DNA of 64,000 nt from Candidatus Krumholzibacteriota bacterium (GCA_016933255.1 JAFGBF010000014.1:16114-80113); one strand, 5' to 3'. Counted from the stretch's first letter, positions 52,693 to 61,355 are shown. Translations and numbers: made by a program. Notes: generated by a model from the letters alone, not told the origin.

Positions 52693-53904
52693 TCAAAAAC
52701 CTACCTTTGACCCAGGTTCTATTACTGCTCCCCCTGGAATCTCGATACCCGCCCGGACTTTTGATTTTTTCCCCAGAACTGTGATTCCTCTGGTCCTGAT
52801 ACTTTTATCCTTCTCACAATACCTATCGATATCCGGCAAATTCCCTTTTACGTCCGGTCCGATCCTTACTTTTTCGTGGATCCTCACTTCCTTGTCGATT
52901 ATTGCCTTACTGATACTGGAATCAGCCCCTATAACGGAAAAAGAAAAAATAATACAATCTTTTACTACCGCGCCTTTTTCGATGACTACTCCGGGAAAAA
53001 GAATGCTTCCGCTCACCTTTCCTCTGATCTTGCATCCTCTCCCGATGATGGAATTTTCAACCGTAGAACTTTCAAAGAGTTTTGCCGGAGGAAGATCCAC
53101 ACCCCTGGTGTAGATCGGCCATCCTTTTCCCCTTATGATCGCGGATTTTTTCAACAATCTTAAAGAAGCTCTGTAATAGCTGGGAATAGACCCGATATCT
53201 TCCCAGTACCCTGAATACCTGAACCCCGCTACACCACCTTTACTGATAGCAGGAAGCAGGATATCGAAGACTATATCCTCCTTGCCCACATCCAGGACTT
53301 TCAGCAGATATTTCGTTTTAAAGACGTATATTCCCATCGATGCGTATTGAAAATCGGAGGAATGCGGTTTTTCCTTGAATTCTTTTACGATCCCGGTCTT
53401 TGATACCCGGACCATGCCGAACCTGCTTCTCTGCTTCGCTGTAACTTTTTTATATGCGATCGTTACCGGCTTGCCGGTACGCGCATGAAAATCGAGGAGT
53501 TGATTATAGTCCATCGTGTATACCTGGTCCCCGGACAGTACGATAGTATTCTCCGCGCCTGAATTCCGAATTAGATCGATATTCTGGAACAGAGCGTCAG
53601 CGGTACCGAGATACCAGTTTGATTTTTTGCCGTGATAAACAGGTTGAAGGATGTATACCCCGCCCGATTTTCGGTCGAGATCCCAGGGTTTACCCATCCG
53701 GATGTGTTCAATCAGCGATTTGGGGCTGTATTGAGCCAGAATAGCGATATCTGTAAGTCCGGCATGTACGCAATTACTCAGGCAGAAATCAATTATCCTG
53801 TACTTGCCTCCGAAGGGAACAGCGGTCTTTGCGCGGTGTCTTGTCAGGGCAGATAACCCTCTTCCCGTTCCTCCCGCAAGAATCATTGTCAGGGCCTTCA
53901 ACAA
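52693..53904 (-). CDS. Glucose-1-phosphate adenylyltransferase family, first paralogue
   Basis: This 403-residue relative of GlgC has MILAGGTGRGLSALTRHRAKTAVPFGG, which differs from the usual GTRL of the nucleotide loop (GRGL here), the IVLSGDQVYTMDY segment, LQPVYHGKKSNWYLGTADALFQN, and the C-terminal beta-helix. It could be a regulatory or catalytic partner of the following GlgC. It starts at TTG (53904), which has GAGGTGG just upstream; an ATG at 53886 would delete the first part of the nucleotide loop leader. It follows the PorV-like gene by 38 bases and overlaps the next gene's alternative start. Confidence 0.8.
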   Translation of the reverse strand: MLKALTMILAGGTGRGLSALTRHRAKTAVPFGGKYRIIDFCLSNCVHAGLTDIAILAQYSPKSLIEHIRMGKPWDLDRKSGGVYILQPVYHGKKSNWYLGTADALFQNIDLIRNSGAENTIVLSGDQVYTMDYNQLLDFHARTGKPVTIAYKKVTAKQRSRFGMVRVSKTGIVKEFKEKPHSSDFQYASMGIYVFKTKYLLKVLDVGKEDIVFDILLPAISKGGVAGFRYSGYWEDIGSIPSYYRASLRLLKKSAIIRGKGWPIYTRGVDLPPAKLFESSTVENSIIGRGCKIRGKVSGSILFPGVVIEKGAVVKDCIIFSFSVIGADSSISKAIIDKEVRIHEKVRIGPDVKGNLPDIDRYCEKDKSIRTRGITVLGKKSKVRAGIEIPGGAVIEPGSKVGF

Positions 53905-53942
53905 CCACCTCGCAAATTATCAGATATTAAAAATTCCGGTTA

Positions 53943-54986
53943 TCAATGGGAGATCATTAGAGAAACCCTGTGCGTCGTATCGAGCATATCATGAAGAAGA
54001 AGAGCATAATCGATCCCCATCGATATATTCCATGGGCCGAAATCGTCCAGCAGGAAACCTACTCCCGCGGTCGGCCTTCCCATATCATATCCTCCACGAA
54101 GCGAAACCATCTCTCTTATGATCAATTCGGCTCCAAGATGAAGATCCAGGCTTGCTCTCCCGATCCACAATTGGGAGACTCCCTTCATATTTTCATAACG
54201 GAAATCTCCATCCGCCGCAAGCAGCAGGACGCTTCCCATTCCGCGCAATCTTAACGGATACGCCATCCCGAGCTTCATGCATGGATATATGAATTCCCTT
54301 TTTCCGGTACTCCAGCTGATGTATGTCCCCGTGGCGTCCTGTAATTTTGCTCCGACCGAAAGCCCTCTCCACATATTTCGTTTGATGATTCCGAGATCGA
54401 TCCCTATCCCGAAGCTGGAAACATCCGTCACCTGATCGTTTCTAATGATCTTGACCGAACCTCCGATATCGCCGAATCCCATTTTCTGGCCGTAAGAAAG
54501 GAAAAGAGCGAAATCGTTTACGCTTTCCAGAGGAAAATCCTCGTAATTTTTCATAAGATACTCATCATCCCAGGGTTCGAAACGATCGTCTCCATCAGAA
54601 TTTCCTATCATTCCATCTATAGGAATAATCCTTATATCATCGATCCCCATATGGATGACGCTGATACCCCAGGACGATTCCCCGGCTTTAAGGGGAAAGA
54701 CTGCTGAAAAAAAGTTATAGTCGAGGATCGATCCGAATCTTTCCGAATGCATGAATGACATCGAGTAATCTGCAGGGTCTGACAGGAATGAGTTAAATCC
54801 TGCTATTCCGGCTGGATTCCAGAATACGGCGGTAGCGTCGTCGGCTATCGAAGTGAAGGCCCCTCCCATCGCCATCGCACGCGCGCCTCCGCCGAGTGCC
54901 ATGAATTCACCGGCATATTTGTCCGCTTTTGCCTCTGCGCCACAGAGCAGGAGCAAAACGGAAACGACCGCTATCATCCTTCTCAT
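53943..54986 (-). CDS. PorV/PorQ-like outer-membrane beta-barrel protein
   Basis: The 347-residue product has a signal peptide (about 1-22, ending AEAKA) and the family motif GGGARAMAMGGAFTSIADDATAVFWNPAGIA, typical of PorV/PorQ and other FadL-related barrels in FCB bacteria. Alternating beta strands follow to a C-terminal hydrophobic end. PorV is a shuttle protein of the type IX secretion system in Bacteroidota, but many family members occur outside it, and no T9SS genes were seen here. ATG at 54986 has GGAG seven bases before it; an upstream in-frame start lies in a short leader ORF. A promoter is present upstream. Confidence 0.8.
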   Translation of the reverse strand: MRRMIAVVSVLLLLCGAEAKADKYAGEFMALGGGARAMAMGGAFTSIADDATAVFWNPAGIAGFNSFLSDPADYSMSFMHSERFGSILDYNFFSAVFPLKAGESSWGISVIHMGIDDIRIIPIDGMIGNSDGDDRFEPWDDEYLMKNYEDFPLESVNDFALFLSYGQKMGFGDIGGSVKIIRNDQVTDVSSFGIGIDLGIIKRNMWRGLSVGAKLQDATGTYISWSTGKREFIYPCMKLGMAYPLRLRGMGSVLLLAADGDFRYENMKGVSQLWIGRASLDLHLGAELIIREMVSLRGGYDMGRPTAGVGFLLDDFGPWNISMGIDYALLLHDMLDTTHRVSLMISH

Positions 54987-55075
54987 TGAAAACTCCGTTT
55001 TCCCAGGGGATAGACGGACCATCCGCTATTGCCGGGATCCAGGAAGAAATATTTCATATCTACCATCCACTAGTG

Positions 55076-55104
55076 ATTATAACAGATTTTGTGCCTCGGG
55101 ACAA
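55076..55104 (-). promoter_or_regulatory. Sigma-70-type promoter for the PorV-glgC operon
   Basis: TTGTCC (55099-55104) is followed after 17 bases by a perfect TATAAT (55076-55081) with an extended TG. It sits right after the upstream regulator gene and about 85 bases before the PorV start. Confidence 0.7.
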
Positions 55105-55130
55105 TTCCATTCAGGGAATCAGGGACCGGC

Positions 55131-56606
55131 TTAACGAAATCCGTATTTTCTGAGCCGGCGATAAAGAGTCCTCTCGGAAAGCCCCAGCTGTCTGGCTGCC
55201 AGCCTTCTGTTCCCGCTGTTTCGGATCAACGCTTCCCTGATCGCCTCTTTTTCCAGCCCGTCGAGGCCTTTGCCCGCTTCTTCATCAGCTTCCTCTACCT
55301 CAAACCAGCTCTTGGATTTACCGGAAAGAGGGATCCCCCGCTCTCCCAGTATCCTGAGTATCTCTTTGACATCGTTATGAAGAGAAAGAAGGGAGTTAAG
55401 TATTATCTCTCTTTCCATTTCTTCTCTTGTTCTCTGAATGTGGACAGGAAGATCGGGAAAATTCTGGACAGGCCTGTTTTCTTCCAGCCTTCTGCTGAGT
55501 TCCAGGAAGCTGATCATGCCTGTTTTGCTGAGAACAACCATATTGTCCATGATATTTGCCAGTTCCCTGATGTTGCCGGGCCACGTATATTCTTTCAACA
55601 ATTCTATACAGCCTTTTTCCATACCCCGGATCGTCTTGCCGTGTCTTTTCGCCGACAGTGCGATGAAATGTTTCGCGAGCAGCAGAATATCATTCTGCCT
55701 GGCCCTCAACGGAGGTATGGTTATCTGGACGACCTTTAATCTGTAATAGAGATCCTTTCTGAACTCCCCGCTTTCAACAGAGGTCTCCAACTCCCTGTTT
55801 GTCGCTGCGATGACGCGCAGATCGGTATTAAGGCGTTCCATTCCGCCGACCCTGAAATACTCGCCGGTCTCGAGGACTCTGAGAAATCTGACCTGCATAT
55901 GGGGGGTCAGTTCCCCGACTTCATCAAGGAAAAGAGTCCCTTTATCAGCTCTTTCAAACAATCCGCGTCTTTGGGCGACCGCGCCGGTGAAAGCTCCTTT
56001 TTCATGACCGAACAATTCGCTTTCGAGTAGAGACTCTGTCATTGCCCCGCAGTTTATCGCCTCAAAGTGTTTTGAACGCCTGTTGCTCCTTATATGGAGG
56101 GCTTTTGCGATCAGTTCTTTTCCGGAACCGCTCTCACCCTGGATGAGAACGGATACCTCGGTCGGAGCGACCTGGAGGATCGTATCGATAACATCTCTGA
56201 GCGTTCTCGATCTTCCGACCATTCCCGAACTGCTTTTTATCCTCCTCTGTGCGACCAGATGGGAACCTTTAAGAATGAATTCATCAGATTCGATAGAAGA
56301 TGCTATATACAGATCGACGCCTGAATCGATATCACGCTCGATTTCATCATCAGTCTTGTCTTCTCCAAAGACCATTATCTCATAGTTGATGAAGTTCTTG
56401 TCGAACCTCCTGATAATCGTGAGATAATTCTCGAATTTTTCCGAAGAATCGATAGCAAGGATAAGCCCGCCGTCAGGTTCGCTCTGATTAAGAGCTGCCG
56501 AGAGGTCATTAAAATGCCTCAGCCGCAGCCCCTCTTCGACAGCAAGAGACTCGAGCAGTCCTTTTATGGCTTCACTTTTTACAAGTGTCCAGATCTCGGG
56601 ATTCAT
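55131..56606 (-). CDS. Sigma-54-dependent transcriptional activator with degenerate receiver
   Basis: The 491-residue protein has a receiver-like N-terminus (about 1-125) that lacks the phosphoacceptor aspartate and acidic pair, an AAA+ central domain (about 135-370) with GESGSGKEL, GHEKGAFTGA (sigma-54 contact loop), LFLDEVGEL, RDLYYRL and the arginine finger region, and a C-terminal Fis-type helix-turn-helix (about 455-490; NRRLAARQLGLSERTLYRRL). It must therefore be controlled by something other than phosphorylation. ATG at 56606 is preferred over a GTG at 56612. It follows the NtrC-type gene by 57 bases. Its targets are unknown. Confidence 0.9.
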   Translation of the reverse strand: MNPEIWTLVKSEAIKGLLESLAVEEGLRLRHFNDLSAALNQSEPDGGLILAIDSSEKFENYLTIIRRFDKNFINYEIMVFGEDKTDDEIERDIDSGVDLYIASSIESDEFILKGSHLVAQRRIKSSSGMVGRSRTLRDVIDTILQVAPTEVSVLIQGESGSGKELIAKALHIRSNRRSKHFEAINCGAMTESLLESELFGHEKGAFTGAVAQRRGLFERADKGTLFLDEVGELTPHMQVRFLRVLETGEYFRVGGMERLNTDLRVIAATNRELETSVESGEFRKDLYYRLKVVQITIPPLRARQNDILLLAKHFIALSAKRHGKTIRGMEKGCIELLKEYTWPGNIRELANIMDNMVVLSKTGMISFLELSRRLEENRPVQNFPDLPVHIQRTREEMEREIILNSLLSLHNDVKEILRILGERGIPLSGKSKSWFEVEEADEEAGKGLDGLEKEAIREALIRNSGNRRLAARQLGLSERTLYRRLRKYGFR

Positions 56607-56663
56607 AAACACCGTCTTCCAGCCAACCTGTCAGTCATATTCAATGTGTGCGTAAAATACCTG

Positions 56664-58034
56664 TCAATCGGCCTCATACATCTTGGTCTTTTCCCTCAGG
56701 GTCTGTCTGCTTATCCCCAATATCCTGGCAGCTTTCGATTTGTTTCCCTCTGTCTCGTCAAGCGTCTTGCAGATAAGGATCTTTTCCATATCCCTCAGGC
56801 TGATCGGGTAGAGCCCGTCAATATCTCCTGATGATCCGCTTGTTTCCGCGTTCTCCTCGAAAGCCATGATTTCCGAGGGGATATGTTCCGGAAGCAGTTC
56901 CTTGTCGGCTTCCAGCAATATAGCCCGCTCAATGACGTTTTTCAGTTCTCTTACATTGCCCGGCCAGGAATACCGCATCAATCTCTGCTCGACTTCCGGG
57001 CTTATCATATCGATCTTTTTCTTGAACTCCTTGCTGAAGACTTTGATAAAATGATTAGCCAGAAGAGCGATATCCTCTTTTCTCTCTCTAAGGGGCGGAA
57101 GATATATAGGGATGACCTGAAGCCTGTAATAAAGATCATTCCTGAATTCCCCAGCCTGGATAGCTTTTAGAAGATCCCTGTTGGTAGCGGCAATGATCCT
57201 CGTATTGACCTTCATGTCTTTTACTCCGCCGACACGCCTGAAAGTCTTGTTTTCGAGAACGCGGAGCAATCTGCTTTGCAGGGTGATCCCCATCTCCCCT
57301 ATCTCATCAAGAAATATCGTCCCGCCTTCCGCAAGCTCAAAAAGGCCCTTCTTCCTGGATTTTGCATCTGTAAAAGCGCCTTTTTCGTGTCCGAAAAGTT
57401 CGCTTTCAAGTAGTGTTTCAGGCAAAGCAGCGCAATTTATCTCCAGAAACGCCCTGTTTTCTCCCTTACTGCTTTCGTGGATGGCTCTTGCGACAAGCTC
57501 TTTTCCGGTTCCGCTTTCTCCCTGGATCAAGATAGTGCTGGCTCTGCTTTCACCTATTTTAATCACCGTATCAAAAACGGATCTCATGACTTTGCTTTTG
57601 CCGAGAAAATTATTGAAATTATAAGCCTCTTTTTCTTTTTTCTTGATACCGTTAAGTTCTTCCTTCAGCTTTCTGTTCTCCAGAGCGTGCTTGACCGATA
57701 TTTTCATCTTTTCGAGCTGAAAAGGCTTCAGAAGAAAATCATAGGCTCCGCCCTTAATCGCCTCGACAGCAGTCTCCACTTCTCCGTATGCTGTCATCAT
57801 AATAACAGGCAGATTATCGTCCTCTTCCCGCAGCTGCGCCAAAACTTCCAGGCCGTCCGTATCGGGCAATCTCAGATCAAGAATAACAAGATCTGCCGGT
57901 TCCTGCCTGAAAATGTCGATCCCTTTCGTGCCATTCTCGGCTTCAACCACGTCATATCCCTGATTTTTCAGGGCTTCTCCAAGCGACCATCTTATTGCCT
58001 TCTCATCATCAACCACAAGTATTCTACACGTCAT
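56664..58034 (-). CDS. NtrC-family sigma-54 response regulator
   Basis: The 456-residue protein has a complete receiver (about 3-118; VVDDEKAIR, phosphorylatable D53 in VILDLRLPD, MMTAYG, KPF), a sigma-54 AAA+ domain (about 140-375; GESGTGKEL, GAFTDA in place of GAFTGA, IFLDEIGEM), and a Fis-like helix-turn-helix (KSKAARILGISRQTLREKT). Its ATG overlaps the stop of the histidine-kinase gene by one base (TAATG), so the two form a two-component pair. The GAFTDA variant occurs in functional members of this family. Targets are unknown. Confidence 0.92.
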   Translation of the reverse strand: MTCRILVVDDEKAIRWSLGEALKNQGYDVVEAENGTKGIDIFRQEPADLVILDLRLPDTDGLEVLAQLREEDDNLPVIMMTAYGEVETAVEAIKGGAYDFLLKPFQLEKMKISVKHALENRKLKEELNGIKKKEKEAYNFNNFLGKSKVMRSVFDTVIKIGESRASTILIQGESGTGKELVARAIHESSKGENRAFLEINCAALPETLLESELFGHEKGAFTDAKSRKKGLFELAEGGTIFLDEIGEMGITLQSRLLRVLENKTFRRVGGVKDMKVNTRIIAATNRDLLKAIQAGEFRNDLYYRLQVIPIYLPPLRERKEDIALLANHFIKVFSKEFKKKIDMISPEVEQRLMRYSWPGNVRELKNVIERAILLEADKELLPEHIPSEIMAFEENAETSGSSGDIDGLYPISLRDMEKILICKTLDETEGNKSKAARILGISRQTLREKTKMYEAD

Positions 58035-60124
58035 TATCTGCTCCTTGAGGAAACTTTATCTGTCTCGTATGATCTTGACGAGATTACCAATCTGCGGGGA
58101 ATATCAACGACAAAGACAGTCCCTTTTTCCTCCCCGTTCTGATGAAATATCCTGCCTCCGTGGCTTTCGATTATCTTTCTGCTGATGGCAAGTCCAAGTC
58201 CGGTACCTTCCGGCCTCGTTGTGAAAAACGGATTGTACAGTTTATCAGAGATATCTTCAGGAATCCCTTTTCCTGAATCGGCAACTTCCATCCTGACGAA
58301 AACAGGATCGGATGCCTCCTTGATCGAGATCAACAGGTCTCCGCCTTGATCGGAGGCCTGAATACCATTCATGATTATGTTAAGTATGACCTGTTTGATC
58401 TGGCTTCCATCGATAAAACAGAGATCGTCTTCGATACAGTTTTCAAATCGAGTTTTGACATTATTCTCGACAGCCATATCCGACAGAAGCGACAGCGCTT
58501 CCGTCACAAGGTCGCATACTGACGCATCTGAAGGCTTTGGAGGAGCAGGTTTGGCAAAATGCAGAAGGTTGTTTATTATGTCATCGAGCCTTTTGATCTC
58601 ATCCAGAATTACAGTGAGATACTTGATTTTTGCAGCATCCCCATGAAGCTGCTCTTTCAGGACCTGAGCCGTGGTAGCTATTCCCGTCAGCGGGTTCCTG
58701 ATCTCATGAGCGACTCCTGCCGATAATTCTCCGAGGGACCTGAGCCGGTCCGATCTCCTCAACTCTTCCTCCATCAATTTCTGTACAGTCAGATCCTCGA
58801 AGACAGATACTATGGACGTCCCGTGATAATTATCTGATAACTTTGTTGAGTTCAATCTGACAGGAATCGGATCCCTGTCTGCATACTGAAGCGTCACTTC
58901 CAGAGACGAATTCTTTTCTTCAGCTTCCGTGAGATATTCAAACAGGCCTTCATTGCCAAAGGGATTTTTGAAAAGGTCATTGAAATGGCAGTCTGATCCG
59001 GAGATCTTGGAAGTAAGTTCTTTCGCCCTGGAGTTTTTAAATATGACATTCCCTGTTTTGTCGGTCTTGATCACCCCGCTGTGGATATTATCAAGTATCG
59101 TCTCGTTAAAATGCGTCAGATCCCTCAATTTGCTTATGGTCACGGCGTTGGCGACTTCTTCTGATAGTATGGTCTGAATCGTGTTGATGAAATGGTAATC
59201 CTTCAGGTAGGAGACCCTGGAGGGATATTCCTTTTTGATAAATAGGAACCCTACCCATCTCCCTTTATAAATAAGAGGAACGATAGTGTTCTCCCACTTG
59301 GAATTCATTTCGAGACACGTGGACACCTTATCTACCCTGCATCCCTCAAGTTCGAATATCTCGGGTTGGATCAGGTCATTTCCCTGCGCTCTCAGAAGCA
59401 ATTCTTCTGCTTCCAGAAGCTCATCCGTATCGATACCATACGATGTCCTCACCTTAAGCGTATGCCCGGCGTTGCTGAACATAAGTAACGCAGTTCCTTC
59501 AGCTTCCAGATATTTACAGAGGGCCATCAGAAATCTGTCGAGAGAATCACTCCAGTCCTCATTGGAACTAATATCTCTTCCCATCTGATAGAGCATTTTC
59601 AAACGCGTGACATGTTTCTTTAACGCATCGTTCGCATCGGCTAACTCTTCATTTGTTTTGAGGATGCGTTTGCCCAGCTTGATCTTGTTTTTCTCGAGCT
59701 TCTTGTTGGCGGACTCAAGTTTCCTGATTATTTCCCTGTTTTCCCTGATCATCAGGATATTACCATAAGCGGCCTCGACAACTTCGGCTATCCGGGCAGG
59801 TTCGAACGGTTTTAGAATGTAGTCGAAGGCATTCAGTCTCAAGGCTTCAATCGATGAATCGAGAGTCGCAAAACCGGTCATGACTATGCATTTTGTATCC
59901 AGGTTTATTTCATTGATCTTCTCGATAAGGGATATGCCGTCAATATCAGGAAGCTTCAGGTCGATCAGCACAACGTCGAACTCGGTGCCGGAAAGCAGTT
60001 CCATGGCCTCACTCCCCGACTCTGCCGAAAACGTATTATATCCCTTTTTCGACAGGAACCCTTCAAGCATCTCAAGTACTGATTTTTCATCATCGACTAT
60101 GAGAAGATTGCCTTTTTTCTTCAA
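58034..60124 (-). CDS. Receiver-GAF-PAS histidine kinase
   Basis: The 696-residue protein has an N-terminal receiver (about 6-120; IVDDEKSV, D55 in VLIDLKLPD, MTGFAT, KPF), a coiled coil (about 128-185), a GAF-like domain (about 190-330), a PAS domain (about 345-435), HisKA with the histidine in AGVAHEIRNPLTG (about 490), and HATPase with DSGKGIPED and GTGLGLAISR. It should phosphorylate the NtrC-type regulator encoded next. No transmembrane helix is seen, so it senses a cytoplasmic signal. The start is TTG, with AAGGA seven bases before. A promoter with a perfect -10 lies upstream. Confidence 0.92.
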   Translation of the reverse strand: MKKKGNLLIVDDEKSVLEMLEGFLSKKGYNTFSAESGSEAMELLSGTEFDVVLIDLKLPDIDGISLIEKINEINLDTKCIVMTGFATLDSSIEALRLNAFDYILKPFEPARIAEVVEAAYGNILMIRENREIIRKLESANKKLEKNKIKLGKRILKTNEELADANDALKKHVTRLKMLYQMGRDISSNEDWSDSLDRFLMALCKYLEAEGTALLMFSNAGHTLKVRTSYGIDTDELLEAEELLLRAQGNDLIQPEIFELEGCRVDKVSTCLEMNSKWENTIVPLIYKGRWVGFLFIKKEYPSRVSYLKDYHFINTIQTILSEEVANAVTISKLRDLTHFNETILDNIHSGVIKTDKTGNVIFKNSRAKELTSKISGSDCHFNDLFKNPFGNEGLFEYLTEAEEKNSSLEVTLQYADRDPIPVRLNSTKLSDNYHGTSIVSVFEDLTVQKLMEEELRRSDRLRSLGELSAGVAHEIRNPLTGIATTAQVLKEQLHGDAAKIKYLTVILDEIKRLDDIINNLLHFAKPAPPKPSDASVCDLVTEALSLLSDMAVENNVKTRFENCIEDDLCFIDGSQIKQVILNIIMNGIQASDQGGDLLISIKEASDPVFVRMEVADSGKGIPEDISDKLYNPFFTTRPEGTGLGLAISRKIIESHGGRIFHQNGEEKGTVFVVDIPRRLVISSRSYETDKVSSRSR

Positions 60125-60164
60125 AACTCCATCCTTTTTTCCGGTGTACTTATATCAAGCCGAG

Positions 60165-60194
60165 ATTATACGCACAGGATATTCTACATTTCAA
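60165..60194 (-). promoter_or_regulatory. Sigma-70-type promoter for the histidine kinase operon
   Basis: TTGAAA (60189-60194) is followed after 18 bases by TATAAT (60165-60170) on the minus strand, about 35 bases before the TTG start. Confidence 0.7.
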
Positions 60195-60241
60195 GGTAAA
60201 AGGCCTTATGTTTTAAGAGTATTCGCTTACCGAAGGAGAGA

Positions 60242-60598
60242 TCATATCATTTTGCTGATATATGTGTCGAGTATTTCGCTGGAGCTTTTGGGCAGATACG
60301 TAAAAAACACCGCGATCCTGTAACTTTTGATATCCGGTTCTTCTTTTTCCGGTTCGACGCGAACGACGACACCGTCGAAAGACACGATACTTTCAGCGCC
60401 TTCCGGACCGTCAGCCTTAGGTATGCTGAGGCCCATGCGCAGCTTGGTCATAAGTTCCATATAACGGGGCATCTCAAAGTACACACCGTTTGCACTTATA
60501 TTCAGCGCCCTGCCGCAGACCTCGTCTTCCGCTCCCTCTATGACCACAGGAAGATCGATATCTACGCGCCGCGCTTTTCTTCTTTCTTTCGCACTCAT
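60242..60598 (-). CDS. PilZ-domain protein
   Basis: The 118-residue protein is a single PilZ domain. It has RRKARR near the N-terminus (the RxxxR binding arginines) and NISANGVYFEM (the [DN]xSxxG motif) at about residue 33-42, then a beta-barrel ending in helix. PilZ binds cyclic di-GMP, so this is a candidate effector for the GGDEF protein at 48150-49463. Targets are unknown. It precedes the histidine kinase gene by 117 bases. Confidence 0.88.
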   Translation of the reverse strand: MSAKERRKARRVDIDLPVVIEGAEDEVCGRALNISANGVYFEMPRYMELMTKLRMGLSIPKADGPEGAESIVSFDGVVVRVEPEKEEPDIKSYRIAVFFTYLPKSSSEILDTYISKMI

Positions 60599-60678
60599 CC
60601 AGATAACCCTGGTTAATCGGTTCTTGACTGACTAAAGAAAAGATTCATGGAATATAACTCGATATTCCTAAAGATTGC

Positions 60679-60774
60679 CTAGCGTTTCTTTTTCTTATGA
60701 CGATCTTTGCGCAGCCTTTTCTTCCTCTTATGAGTGGCTATCTTCTTTCTTTTTCTCTTCTTACCACTTGGCAT
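60679..60774 (-). CDS. COX24/bL38-like 31-residue basic protein
   Basis: A 31-residue frame begins MPSGKKRKRK, continues with IATHKRKKRLRKDRH and ends in four lysines and an arginine. It resembles the AURKAIP1/COX24-type small proteins annotated in Bacteroidota (MPSGKKRKRHK...ATHKRKKR), which have been placed on the ribosome. It would bind rRNA, and its codons are almost all lysine and arginine. The start has GGGTG nearby but no strong ribosome-binding site. It has a candidate promoter upstream within the HU terminator hairpin. The small size makes it easy to miss in automatic annotation. Confidence 0.8.
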   Translation of the reverse strand: MPSGKKRKRKKIATHKRKKRLRKDRHKKKKR

Positions 60775-60823
60775 TGTACACCCATTCCATTAAACGGCAA
60801 ACTTAGCGATTCAAAGTTATCCT

Positions 60824-60851
60824 AATATAAAAATCCGCTCACAAATTGCAA
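60824..60851 (-). promoter_or_regulatory. Possible promoter for the COX24/bL38-like gene
   Basis: TTGCAA (60846-60851) and TATATT (60824-60829) are 16 bases apart on the minus strand, about 50 bases before the miniprotein start. It overlaps a hairpin that may end the HU transcript. Confidence 0.45.
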
Positions 60852-60860
60852 ACGGATTTT
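60829..60860 (-). terminator. Possible terminator after HU
   Basis: AAAATCCG (60853-60860, minus) pairs with CGGATTTT (60830-60837) around a 15-base loop and is followed by a short T-rich run. The stem is AT-rich and the loop large, so the call is tentative. Confidence 0.4.
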
Positions 60861-60891
60861 AATGAAAAACTGATTCATTTTCCTTTCGAGA

Positions 60892-61167
60892 CTATCCGTT
60901 GATCTTGATCTTCAACTCATTTGAAGCCTTGAAATACGGCACGAGCTTGGCCGGAACATCAACAGACTCTCCAGTACGCGGGTTTCTTGCTTTTCTCGGA
61001 TTGCGGCTTTTTACCTTAAAGCTGCCGAATCCTCTGAGCTCGACTTTGTCTCCTTCAGACAAAGCCTTGCTGACATTTTCTATTATGAGATTGACGATAA
61101 CGCTCGTGTCCTTTTTGCTGAGCCCGATATCCTTCGCGATTTCCTCGACAAGATCTGCCTTAGTCAT
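60892..61167 (-). CDS. HU/IHF-family DNA-binding protein
   Basis: This 91-residue protein is a standard HU/IHF-type histone-like protein: MTKADLVEEIAKDIGLSKKD at the N-terminus, VELRGFGSFKVKSRNPRKARNPRTGE in the DNA-binding beta arm, then VPYFKASNELK. It bends and compacts DNA as a dimer. GAGGGAG lies ahead of the ATG. A perfect TTGACA is present about 105 bases upstream (61272-61277), but the matching -10 is weak (TACTTA at 18 bases spacing). Confidence 0.93.
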   Translation of the reverse strand: MTKADLVEEIAKDIGLSKKDTSVIVNLIIENVSKALSEGDKVELRGFGSFKVKSRNPRKARNPRTGESVDVPAKLVPYFKASNELKIKING

Positions 61168-61355
61168 TTTTCTTCTCCCTCGCAGAGATAAATGCGCCCC
61201 TCAATGAGCCGTACATCTGGAATCTTCTCACTTCCAGTGCGCTTCAATAAGTAGCATACGGGGCAACTTGTTGTCAAAAGAAAAATTACTAAATTTAATA
61301 ATTATTTTTACGGAATGGTACTCCGCTCTGGAGCCGGATTTCGGGATTCAGGGTG

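Noticed and set aside
57361..57420. GAFTDA in place of GAFTGA in the NtrC-type regulator as a sign of loss of sigma-54 contact.
   Set aside because: The GAFTDA variant is common in functional members of this family, so it is not by itself evidence of inactivation.
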